A stretch of 44,018 nucleotides of DNA, taken from Nevskia sp. (lineage in GTDB: Bacteria > Pseudomonadota > Gammaproteobacteria > Nevskiales > Nevskiaceae). The stretch spans positions 1 through 44,018 of the forward strand of contig JAQGNU010000010.1 of the NCBI GenBank assembly GCA_028291645.1. The letters are read 5' to 3'. Every line of letters starts with the position of its first letter. Position 1 is the stretch's first letter. This document shows, piece by piece, positions 18,801 through 24,969 of this stretch. The notes under the pieces were generated by a model that worked only from the letters and a program-made list of their open reading frames with translations, made no database searches and had not been told where the DNA came from. Both the position numbers and the translations under genes were made by a program.

Positions 18801-19270
18801 ATCGCGTCACGCCGCAACTCGCGACACTCGATCCGCAGGCCGACGCGCCCGGGCTGAGCTATTGCGAAAGCAATGTCATCCTGTGCCGCTACGATGCGCC
18901 ACGCATGCAGGGTTCAGCCTACGAGTTCGGCTGGTTCCAGGTGATGTACCGCATGCTGCAGATGGTGCTGGATACGCCAGGACACAGCGACTACCAGACC
19001 TTGAAATGCGCCAGCAGCGGCAACCTCGACGACTGCCGCAACGCGGTACTGGCCGCGCTCGACGATGCACTGAGCGATCTCGGCGGCCTAAGCAACATCA
19101 ATAAGTGGGATGGCAAGGCGCTGACCAACGAAGCCGGCGACAACAATGCGACGGTCGAGAAGTACGACCAGATCGTGTTCACCGACTTCAGCCTGCTGGC
19201 CGATCCGCCGATGCCCTGGAGCAACCGGCCGACGTATCAGCAGGTGATCGAGGTCAGCAGCGGGCGTTGA
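15890..19270 (+). CDS. Penicillin-acylase family Ntn hydrolase, lipoprotein
   Basis: 1126 residues, long for the family (commonly about 750-850). A lipobox LAAC (Cys35) is followed by a Gly/Ser-rich tether, so it is probably surface- or outer-membrane-anchored. The alpha-chain signature is TIQRDGWGVPFVTSSNRRDAMYGFGYAEAEDRLWLLD. A low-complexity Ala/Lys spacer (about 435-485) precedes the beta-chain start: MSNWQAVN, where Ser513 would be the autocatalytically exposed nucleophile. TGTFNWLYVDKKDVGYVQSG supplies the conserved Asn region. Two Asp-rich, calcium-loop-like segments (DDADGDGFPDADGY and DRDKDGKYDY) are present. Family members hydrolyse beta-lactam side chains, acyl-homoserine lactones or other N-acyl compounds; the substrate here is unknown. 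GGGAGAGG sits just upstream of the ATG. Confidence 0.92.
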   Translation: MQGIASYGCSSNTRRIVGLGMSALLGGALLGLAACGSSSVPAQGSGNGGGGDSGGSSGGSVNVGDGTSIYLNVLPPGSNGNSAGGIGLPLQGVPALYPANFTDQATLYGDLSYAQRGLTTTPCTPPTELAQHVASSTSACNYFKHEGLTPDTVVSTETLATPYGGSVTIQRDGWGVPFVTSSNRRDAMYGFGYAEAEDRLWLLDVLRNVGRGQTSKFLGPAPFIYQLDAGLSVTAGYSEDELTAIVEQTASKFGDLGPLLLSDVDADVAGINGYIASLTGKNVGKIPPEYAILKQGGFPTAAFNRNDIVASAILVQSLFAVGGGSENVNELLLQQIDPSFGAGSASVPVAACKFWRDIRHANDPQATRTIDDASFKQSPAVLDESCPQNLPAGTAIWDNGSYQTFSTYDAGGVSQNGPPSQDPEVVNPGNGSQARAKPAPVSPLLTSAPKNGKTESVKAAFASLRRAFAAVPTKAAATQASTKARRPVIGTNPYDLLRKALQAGGMGVPHSMSNWQAVNADRTVDGHPIGIMGPQASYFDPELEWEVSIHSTGGSALDFNSRGIVIGNLPYVLIGRGVDYAWSATSGDSDLVDTRVSKMCNLNGSKPSRDDADGDGFPDADGYLYDLNDGKGAQCRRFYKRLDQWTATPTLASTVGLGGPLVPKQIKRHILRTHYGPVFATATVNGEPVVISTQRSTFFSELDTAAPFALASTSMIHGASSFQHLFNGVTGTFNWLYVDKKDVGYVQSGLLPIRDSAQLPDLPVWGDGRFEWASDRSLPRDFFLQYGGDVSFPGRTVPVATNGGALNGGYFEFKNFLPYASHPQAVNPSKGYILSWNNLPSKGWWAADNRANMGPIHRVDALDKRYQAFTATGKKFDFANVIEINADAAHVDLRGQEVLPLLLQLMQKNTLNSDQQQIVTLMQAWLADGSNQWINGTPGLGAWRRDRDKDGKYDYRAQVVLMDAWYTHLMDRVTPQLATLDPQADAPGLSYCESNVILCRYDAPRMQGSAYEFGWFQVMYRMLQMVLDTPGHSDYQTLKCASSGNLDDCRNAVLAALDDALSDLGGLSNINKWDGKALTNEAGDNNATVEKYDQIVFTDFSLLADPPMPWSNRPTYQQVIEVSSGR

Positions 19271-19280
19271 ATCAAGCGTG

Positions 19281-19310
19281 CCGACCTCTCCCACCAGCGG
19301 GAGAGGTCGG
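19281..19310. repeat. Perfect 12-bp stem, CTCTCCC/GGGAGAG type intergenic repeat
   Basis: CCGACCTCTCCC (19281-19292) and GGGAGAGGTCGG (19299-19310) are perfect inverted copies around ACCAGC. The element lies between convergent genes (stop at 19270; DUF1304 stop at 19319) and has no T-run. The CTCTCCC-x-GGGAGAG pattern is a familiar dispersed intergenic palindrome in gammaproteobacteria such as Xanthomonas (from memory), and may act as a bidirectional transcript end. Confidence 0.7.
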
Positions 19311-19318
19311 TAGCCGTA

Positions 19319-19675
19319 TCAGGCCAGCCACACCAGCGCCAGTGCAATCGCCGCCGGCAGCGCCTGCACGAACAGGATTTTGCGGCCGACGGTGATCGCG
19401 CCGAACACGCCGGCGACAATCACACAAGCCAGAAAGAAGACCTTGACCGCAAACCCCGCAGGGCCGAGCAGCAATCCCCAGACGAGACCGGCGACCAGGA
19501 AGCCGTTATAGAGCCCCTGGTTCGCGGCCAGCGCTTTCGACGCGCTGCTGAACTCGGCGGTCAAACCGAAAGTTTTGCGGCCGTAGGGCGTGTCCCACAG
19601 AAACATCTCGAGGATCATGAAGTAGACGTGTAGCAGCGCGACGACGGCGACCAGGATATTGGCAAACATCGACAT
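19319..19675 (-). CDS. DUF1304 family small membrane protein
   Basis: A 118-residue integral membrane protein with four predicted helices. The DUF1304 pattern is clear: ANILVAVVALLHVYFMILEMFLWDTP, FGLTAEFSSASKALAANQGLYNGFLVAGL, and two C-terminal hydrophobic segments (FAVKVFFLACVIVAGVFGAITV, LPAAIALALVWLA). The function is unknown. The ATG at 19675 is chosen because GGGGAGAA lies six to seven bases upstream and the protein then matches the usual ~120-residue length; an upstream in-frame extension to 19813 has no family similarity. It is convergent with the acylase gene and divergent from the phosphoesterase gene. Confidence 0.9.
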   Translation of the reverse strand: MSMFANILVAVVALLHVYFMILEMFLWDTPYGRKTFGLTAEFSSASKALAANQGLYNGFLVAGLVWGLLLGPAGFAVKVFFLACVIVAGVFGAITVGRKILFVQALPAAIALALVWLA

Positions 19676-19773
19676 CGGATTCTCCCCTTTTCGATTGATT
19701 TTGCCGGCAGTGCGCGCCTCTGAGAGCCCGATCACTGAGCGGTTGCGAACACATGCTACGCGCCTTGCAGGCG

Positions 19774-19818
19774 CCCCACGTAACGCCCTTACGTTGGGGT
19801 CGCCGGCGTTCACCCCAA
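19774..19818 (+). promoter_or_regulatory. Two mutually exclusive hairpins upstream of the phosphoesterase
   Basis: CCCCACGTAA (19774-19783) pairs with TTACGTTGGGG (19789-19799), with one bulged base. The same TTGGGGT (19794-19800) can instead pair with ACCCCAA (19812-19818). Only one of the two can form at a time, the layout of a switching leader. A GCGCC/GGCGC stem (19760-19774) lies just before. Whether this region is transcribed is not known. Confidence 0.35.
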
Positions 19819-19842
19819 GCTACTCCATTCGGCAAGCTACTT

Positions 19843-19882
19843 CTGTTCCCGATCGTTACGCTATTGTTACAACCATTGACCC
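19843..19882 (+). promoter_or_regulatory. Heptamers at 11-bp spacing, degenerate Pho-box-like
   Basis: CTGTTCC-cgat-CGTTACG-ctat-TGTTACA-acca-TTGACCC: four related heptamers separated by four bases each, about 40 bp before the start codon of a phosphoesterase. The 11-bp period and the first heptamer recall PhoB boxes (CTGTCAT repeats), but the match to consensus is poor, so this is only a candidate. Confidence 0.25.
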
Positions 19883-19920
19883 GCCATGCAGAGCGGGCAC
19901 TACTAGGGAGAAAAGGGATC

Positions 19921-21315
19921 ATGTCCAAGCGCACCCGCAACACCGGCACCCCGCCGCGCGATCCGGCCGATCCGCAGCGGCGCCGCTTCATCGCCGGGGT
20001 CGCCGCCGCTGCGGCTGGCGGTCTGCTGTTGCCGGGCTGTGGTGGCAGCAGCGATGACAGCAGCAGCGGCGGCGCCGAGTCGCTGCCTGATCCCGAGTCG
20101 ATCGGCATCGATCACGTCGTACTGGTGATGATGGAGAACCGCTCCTTCGATCACTTCCTCGGTTGGGTGCCGGGTGCCGATGGCCGGCAAGCTGGGACCA
20201 CGTTGAAGGACGGCAGCGGCCAGTCCTACTCGAGCTACGATCTCGCACCGAACTATCAGAACTGCAATCTGGCCGACCCCGATCACAGTTACGACGGTGG
20301 CCGCACCGAGATCAACGGCGGTGCGATGGACGGCTTCCTGCTGACGCAGCCGAACGGCGATACGTTCCCGATCGGCTACTACACGGCCGACAGCCTGCCG
20401 TTCTTCAAAGGCTGCGCCGACAATTGGACCATCTGCGATCGCTACTTCAGCGGCATCCTCGCGCCGACCACGCCGAACCGCCTGTATATGCACGCGGGCC
20501 AGACTGACCGCATCAAGAACACGACGAAAAACTCGACACTACCAACGGTGTGGGACCGCCTGCAGGGCGTCGGCCGTTCGATGGCCTACTACTATCTGGA
20601 TGCCTCTTACACCGCGTACTGGGGCAGCAAGTACAAGAGCTTCTCGCAGAAGTTCGACCAGTTCGCGGTCGACGTCGCCAACGGCACGCTGGCCAATGTG
20701 ACCTACATCGATTCGGTCGGCACCGATCTACATGAAGGCTTCGGCGTGTCGAAAGACGACCATCCTTACGCCGACATCCGCGACGGTCAGGCCTTCCTCA
20801 ACAGCATCTACGACACGCTGCGGCAGAGCCCGCTGTGGCAGAAGACCTTGCTGATCGTCAACTACGACGAATGGGGCGGTTTCTACGATCACGTTACGCC
20901 GCCGTTCGCGCCGGTGACGCCGGAAGAATCCGCCGCCACCGGCAACGACGGCCGCCTCGGCTGCCGCGTGCCCTGCGTGCTGATGGGGCCGCGTGCGCGC
21001 CGCGGCCACGTCGAGCACCGCCAGTTCGATCCGAATTCGATCCTGAATTTCCTCGCCTGGCGTTTCGGTTTCGCGCCGCTCGGCGCACGCATCGATTCGA
21101 TCAATCTCGCCGAGGCATTAGACTTGAGCAGTGCGCCGAACCTGAGCGCGCCGGCATTCGATGTGCCGGCCGGACCGTTCGGTGCATTCGGTGGCTTCTG
21201 CCTGCCACTCGGCGAACTCGGCTCGCTGAACGTCGCGCAGCAGCGTCGTGCCGAACATGAGCAGGAATTGGACGAACTGCGCGCGATGAGCCGCCGCTAT
21301 GGATTCAGTAGCTGA
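19921..21315 (+). CDS. PF04185 phosphoesterase / phospholipase C, Tat lipoprotein
   Basis: 464 residues. RRRFIAG (20-26) is a twin-arginine signal and LLPGC (Cys40) a lipobox, so it is exported folded and lipid-anchored. The PLC/acid-phosphatase motifs are HVVLVMMENRSFDHFLG (Glu72-Asn73, metal ligands), GILAPTTPNRLY with Thr183 or Thr184 as nucleophile, and VNYDEWGGFYDHVTPP (Asp316-Glu317). PHAWR-type ends are replaced by ILNFLAWRFGF. The Thr nucleophile is that of the phospholipase C branch rather than the AcpA branch. The start at 19921 has GGAGAAAAGGG upstream; the longer frame from 19753 contains the intergenic region and is rejected. It is followed 15 bases later by a paralogous gene. 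Substrate: phospholipids, sphingomyelin or other phosphoesters. Confidence 0.92.
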   Translation: MSKRTRNTGTPPRDPADPQRRRFIAGVAAAAAGGLLLPGCGGSSDDSSSGGAESLPDPESIGIDHVVLVMMENRSFDHFLGWVPGADGRQAGTTLKDGSGQSYSSYDLAPNYQNCNLADPDHSYDGGRTEINGGAMDGFLLTQPNGDTFPIGYYTADSLPFFKGCADNWTICDRYFSGILAPTTPNRLYMHAGQTDRIKNTTKNSTLPTVWDRLQGVGRSMAYYYLDASYTAYWGSKYKSFSQKFDQFAVDVANGTLANVTYIDSVGTDLHEGFGVSKDDHPYADIRDGQAFLNSIYDTLRQSPLWQKTLLIVNYDEWGGFYDHVTPPFAPVTPEESAATGNDGRLGCRVPCVLMGPRARRGHVEHRQFDPNSILNFLAWRFGFAPLGARIDSINLAEALDLSSAPNLSAPAFDVPAGPFGAFGGFCLPLGELGSLNVAQQRRAEHEQELDELRAMSRRYGFSS

Positions 21316-21330
21316 ACGACCGGTGCATGA

Positions 21331-23055
21331 ATGGGACTTTCGGAGCGCAGACGGCGGCGACGGTCACTGAACTACGGGAGTGCTATTGCGGCGCTGCTGC
21401 TCGCAGCATCGGCTGCACAGGCGGATGAGCAAGCAGCCGCAGTGACCGCGGCCTTGCAGCGACAGCTGCAGACCATCGTCGTGATCTACGCCGAGAATCG
21501 CAGCTTCGACAGTCTGTTCGGCAGCTTTCCGGGCGCCGCCGGCTTGAACGAGGTGGTCGATGCCGGCGGCAAACCCTTGCCGGCCTACGTTCCACAGAAA
21601 GATCGCGACGGCTCGCTGCTGGCGACGCTGCCGCAGACCTGGGGCGGCGTCACCGCGGCGGGCGCGACGCCGGTGGTGACGCAGGCGCAGAGCGCCGGTT
21701 TGCCGAATGCGCCGTTCTCGATCGAGACGGCGTTCACTGCCGCGTCCGGCGTGCGCCTGTCGAGCGCGGTGGTGACGCGCGATCTGATTCACCGCTTCTA
21801 CGAAAATCAAATGCAGATCGACGGCGGTAGCAATGCCGGCTTCGCCGCCTGGTCGAATGCCGGCGGACTGGCGCTCGGCCATTTCGATTACAGCGGCTCG
21901 GCGCTCTACCGGCTGGCACAGCAATACGTGCTGGCCGATCATTTCTTCCAGGGTGCATTCGGCGGCTCGTTTCTGAATCATCAATACCTGATCTGCGCCT
22001 GCGCGTCCGAATATCCGCACGCCGACACTCCGAGCAATGGCGCACATCCGAGTATCGCCCTGCTCGAGCGCGATGCCGATGGCCACTATCTGCCACGCCT
22101 GACGGCCACCGACCAATCACCGGCTTCGGCGCTGACCGGCGCGCCGCGTTACCTCGTCAGCGGCAACATCAGTCCGGACAACTATTTCGGCGACCACAAG
22201 TTTTATGCGATCAATACAATGCAGCCGGCGTATCAGCCGAGCGGCAATCCGCCGATCGATGCGGCGCATCTGCAATCAGCGGACCCCGGCAACGACACTA
22301 CGCTGCCGCCACAGACGCAGGCCACCATCGGCGATCTGCTGAGCAGCGCCGGCATCAGCTGGAAGTGGTACAGCGGCGCCTGGAATGCCGCACTCGCAGA
22401 CGGGCGCCAGCCGGCGGACACTGCACGTCGCGTGATCTACACGCCGGCTACGCCGCTCGGCGAGCCGGACTTCCAGCCGCATCATGTGCCGTTCAACTAT
22501 TACGCCGCGTTCGATCCGGCGACGCATTCAAGCGAGCGCGCGGCGCATCTGCAGGACTACAGCGATCTGCTGCGCGACATCCAGCGCGGCCATCTGCCGG
22601 CGGTCGCGTTCTACAAGCCACAGGGCAATCTGAACCAGCACCCAGGCTATGCCAATCTCGACGACGGCGATCGGCATATCGCGCAGTTGGTGCAGCGCTT
22701 GCGCGCGAGTCCGCAGTGGCGCCACATGCTGATCCTCATCACCTACGACGAGTTCGGCGGCATCTGGGATCACCTGCCGCCGCCGCAAGGCGATCTGCTC
22801 GGCCCCGGCACGCGCATCCCGGCGATCCTGATTTCACCGCTGGCGAAACCGGGTACGGTCGATCACACGCCTTACGACACCGCTTCGATCCTGCGCCTGA
22901 TTACGCGCCGTTATCGCCTGCCGACCCTCGATGGCATCCGCGCGCGCGATGCGGCGCTGCAGGCGCATGGTGCGCCGGCAATGGGCGATCTGACCGCACC
23001 GCTGGCGCTACTGCCGCCAGACCGCCGCGGCAACCGCAAGGCTGCCCGGCGTTAA
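21331..23055 (+). CDS. PF04185 acid phosphatase (AcpA-like), secreted
   Basis: 574 residues with an Arg-rich n-region and a signal peptide ending near AASAAQA|DEQ. It is a second member of the phosphoesterase superfamily: IVVIYAENRSFDSLFGSFPGA (Glu55-Asn56), FFQGAFGGSFLNHQYLICAC with Ser213 as probable nucleophile, FYKPQGNLNQHPGYAN, and LITYDEFGGIWDHLPPP (Asp473-Glu474). The Ser nucleophile and the long insert between the motifs match acid phosphatases of the Francisella AcpA/Burkholderia type. It is 15 bases downstream of the Thr-type paralogue and surely cotranscribed. Together they could strip a phosphorylated head group and then release inorganic phosphate (inference). Confidence 0.9.
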   Translation: MGLSERRRRRRSLNYGSAIAALLLAASAAQADEQAAAVTAALQRQLQTIVVIYAENRSFDSLFGSFPGAAGLNEVVDAGGKPLPAYVPQKDRDGSLLATLPQTWGGVTAAGATPVVTQAQSAGLPNAPFSIETAFTAASGVRLSSAVVTRDLIHRFYENQMQIDGGSNAGFAAWSNAGGLALGHFDYSGSALYRLAQQYVLADHFFQGAFGGSFLNHQYLICACASEYPHADTPSNGAHPSIALLERDADGHYLPRLTATDQSPASALTGAPRYLVSGNISPDNYFGDHKFYAINTMQPAYQPSGNPPIDAAHLQSADPGNDTTLPPQTQATIGDLLSSAGISWKWYSGAWNAALADGRQPADTARRVIYTPATPLGEPDFQPHHVPFNYYAAFDPATHSSERAAHLQDYSDLLRDIQRGHLPAVAFYKPQGNLNQHPGYANLDDGDRHIAQLVQRLRASPQWRHMLILITYDEFGGIWDHLPPPQGDLLGPGTRIPAILISPLAKPGTVDHTPYDTASILRLITRRYRLPTLDGIRARDAALQAHGAPAMGDLTAPLALLPPDRRGNRKAARR

Positions 23056-23143
23056 CCTGGTCTGGACGGCCGCGCACGGCGGGTGTAGGTTAAAAGCCGG
23101 TGATCGGCTCAAACTCAATCATCGGTCGCCGCAGGGGAACATC

Positions 23144-23395
23144 ATGACTAAATCACGGCAGTTGACCTTAATCTTCTTGCTTGGAAGCGGCCTTGTCGCC
23201 GCCAGCGCTGAAGCCGGTGGCGGTGCTGAGAAGAAGAACGGCTCGCAGCAGGGCATCATCCTGCAGAAGAACGGCCCGCAATCGAAAGGCGCGGACAAGG
23301 CTATCATCCTGCAGAATCATGGTGCGCAGGCGAAAGGCGCGGATAAGGCCATCATCCTGCAGAACCCGGCACCGGGCACCAGTATGCCGAGGTAG
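23144..23395 (+). CDS. Small secreted tandem-repeat protein, unknown function
   Basis: 83 residues. A signal peptide (TLIFLLGSGLVAASAEA|GGG) is followed by about 60 residues built from a 16-residue repeat: residues 37-52 (GIILQKNGPQSKGADK), 53-68 (AIILQNHGAQAKGADK) and a partial third, 69-78 (AIILQNPAPG). KKNGSQ at 30-35 looks like the tail of a degenerate earlier unit. GCAGGGGAAC is a plausible ribosome site. The mature part is Gln/Gly/Lys-rich with a four-residue hydrophobic strand per unit. I do not recognise the family. The pattern suits a beta-stacked or amyloid-like secreted peptide, a surface adhesin fragment or a processed multi-core peptide. No processing genes are adjacent. Confidence 0.7.
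   Translation: MTKSRQLTLIFLLGSGLVAASAEAGGGAEKKNGSQQGIILQKNGPQSKGADKAIILQNHGAQAKGADKAIILQNPAPGTSMPR
23252..23377 (+). repeat. 48-bp in-frame tandem repeat (2.6 units)
   Basis: Units at 23252-23299 and 23300-23347 plus a partial unit at 23348-23377. They share ATCATCCTGCAGAA and AAAGGCGCGGA almost unchanged, while codons between them differ, so the duplication is recent or held by selection. Confidence 0.9.
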
Positions 23396-23406
23396 CGTCG
23401 CCGGGC

Positions 23407-23481
23407 GGCTTGTGGTGCGAAGCACCCAAGCCATCATGGCGGGCCGTGGCTAGAAGTCGTTGTTCTCCAACAGCGGAGAAC
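23407..23481. terminator. Two hairpins between the convergent repeat-protein and msrB genes
   Basis: GGCTTG (23407-23412) pairs with CAAGCC (23427-23432), continued by GGTGC/GCACC around GAA. Further on, GTTCTCC (23462-23468) pairs with GGAGAAC (23475-23481) around AACAGC. Neither is followed by a strong T-run. Their place between two converging stop codons suggests bidirectional transcript ends. Confidence 0.5.
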
Positions 23482-23494
23482 CGCGTCGCCTGCC

Positions 23495-23995
23495 CTATGC
23501 TGCGATCGGCTCAAGCTGTTGCGGCGGCTCCACGCCTTCGTCGAAGAACTGCAGCGACACCGAGTTCATGCAGTAGCGCAAACCGGTCGGCTGCGGACCA
23601 TCCTCGAACACGTGACCTAGATGCGCATCGCAGCGCGCGCAACGGTTCTCCACGCGCCGCATGCCGTAGCTGCGATCCTCCAGATCCTTCACGTGGGTCG
23701 GATCGATCGGCGCAAAGAAGCTCGGCCAGCCGGTGCCGGAATTGAACTTGGCTTTGGAACTGAACAGGGGCAGGCCGCACAGGCGGCAGGCGTAGACGCC
23801 TTCGAGTTTGTTGTCGAGCAGGCCGCCGCAGAACGCCGGCTCGGTGCCCTGGCTCAGCAGCACGCGGCGCTCCTCGGCGGTGAAGTCCTTGGCCAGCCGT
23901 TCGCGCGTAGCCTGGCTCAGCGGCCGCAGGTCGTAACCGCTGCGCGATACCGCGGGCGTTGCGCCGGTGCGGCCGGCAGCTTGACTCACTTGCAT
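23495..23995 (-). CDS. msrB: Peptide-methionine (R)-S-oxide reductase MsrB
   Basis: 166 residues, cytosolic (no signal peptide). The MsrB core is complete: zinc ligands Cys70, Cys73 (CRLC), Cys119 and Cys122 (CARC); substrate motif FNSGTGWPSFF; HLGHVFEDGPQPTGLRYCMNS with Cys142 as catalytic cysteine. Cys56 in TEPAFCGG is placed where some MsrB proteins carry the resolving cysteine. It reduces the R epimer of methionine sulfoxide in proteins using thioredoxin. It starts 37 bases after the msrA stop on the same strand, so the two form an operon. Confidence 0.95.
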   Translation of the reverse strand: MQVSQAAGRTGATPAVSRSGYDLRPLSQATRERLAKDFTAEERRVLLSQGTEPAFCGGLLDNKLEGVYACRLCGLPLFSSKAKFNSGTGWPSFFAPIDPTHVKDLEDRSYGMRRVENRCARCDAHLGHVFEDGPQPTGLRYCMNSVSLQFFDEGVEPPQQLEPIAA

Positions 23996-24032
23996 GATGT
24001 GCTCCTGAATTTAGGAATGATGCGGACCCGCG

Positions 24033-24659
24033 CTACTTGCGCAGATATTCGCCGTACTTCTGCTTCAGCTTTTCGACTTTCGGCGTCGACACGGCAGCGA
24101 TATACGGCTGCTGCGGATTCGATTCCGCGTAATTCTGGTGATAGTCCTCGGCCTTGTAGAACGCAGCCAGCGGCACCAGCTCGGTGACGATCGGCTGCGA
24201 ATAGACGCCGGCCGCAGTGAGCTGTTCGATATAGGCGCGGGCGACTTCGCGCTGCGATTCGCTGACGTAGAAAATCCCCGAACGATACTGGCGGCCGCGA
24301 TCGTTGCCCTGGCGGTTGAGCTGGGTCGGATCGTGCGCCACCGAAAAGAAAATCTTCAGCAGGCGGCCGTAGCTGATGCGCTTCGGATCGTAATCGATCT
24401 TCACCACCTCGGCGTGATCGGTATTGCCGCTGCAGACGGCCTTGTAGTCGGCGCTATCGGCGCTGCCGCCGGAATAGCCGGAGGTTACCGAAATCACCCC
24501 ATCGAGCTGCGTGAAGACCGCTTCCACGCACCAGAAGCAACCGGCGGCAAACACCGCGCTCTGCACGCCGCCGGTGCCTTCGAGATCGCGCACCGGGTCC
24601 GGGAAAGCACCCTTGCCGGCAGCACGGCTGGCACCCGGAAGATCGCAGCTCAGGTCCAT
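24033..24659 (-). CDS. msrA: Peptide-methionine (S)-S-oxide reductase MsrA
   Basis: 208 residues. GCFWC at 40-44 gives the catalytic Cys41 and a probable resolving Cys44. SGYSGGSADSADYKAVCSGNTDHAEVVKIDYDP, FFSVAHDPTQLNRQGNDRGRQYRSGIFY and AEDYHQNYAESNPQQPYI are family blocks. There is no C-terminal cysteine, so the CxxC pair probably does the whole exchange. A good ribosome site (TTAGGAGA) precedes the ATG. It is the first gene of msrA-msrB, which repairs both methionine sulfoxide epimers. An N-terminal ~30-residue extension without a clear signal peptide leaves cytosol as the likely location. Confidence 0.95.
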   Translation of the reverse strand: MDLSCDLPGASRAAGKGAFPDPVRDLEGTGGVQSAVFAAGCFWCVEAVFTQLDGVISVTSGYSGGSADSADYKAVCSGNTDHAEVVKIDYDPKRISYGRLLKIFFSVAHDPTQLNRQGNDRGRQYRSGIFYVSESQREVARAYIEQLTAAGVYSQPIVTELVPLAAFYKAEDYHQNYAESNPQQPYIAAVSTPKVEKLKQKYGEYLRK

Positions 24660-24969
24660 CTTCAGTCTCCTAATAGGCTTGCCGCGCAGGCGGCGGTACA
24701 GGCTTCAATATTGGAACGCTATTTAAAAAGAAAAGTCCCCGGCGCGTCTGTACCCGCCCGTTCGGGTTTGATATCCGGGCGTGCGGCGCGACTGACTCGA
24801 GCCTCACACAGCTGCCGCATCCGACCCCTTCGTCCCGATTGGCCATTCCGACAGCCGGTTATGGCGGACCGGTCTGCCACGCAGGCTGCGCAGGCGCCAT
24901 AATGCGGCAACGCGCGCGGGCCGCAGCGCCCGGCGACAAAAATTATTAAATTGTCCAGGAGAGGGTGCA
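24660..24969. other. Divergent intergenic region msrA / CocE-type hydrolase
   Basis: 310 bases without a gene. It contains two AT-rich islands suited to promoters: 24709-24740, facing msrA, and about 24938-24956 (AAAAATTATTAAATTG), just before the hydrolase ribosome site (AGGAGAGGG). No convincing -35/-10 pair, terminator or conserved RNA could be assigned. A short CCCG/CGGG stem lies near 24768-24778. Confidence 0.4.

Noticed and set aside
19753-19920. N-terminal extension of the Thr-type phosphoesterase
   Set aside because: It has no conserved sequence, runs through hairpins, and the Tat signal plus a ribosome site start at 19921.
23252-23377. CRISPR-like or non-coding repeat
   Set aside because: The 48-bp periodicity is in frame with a protein repeat and has no spacers.
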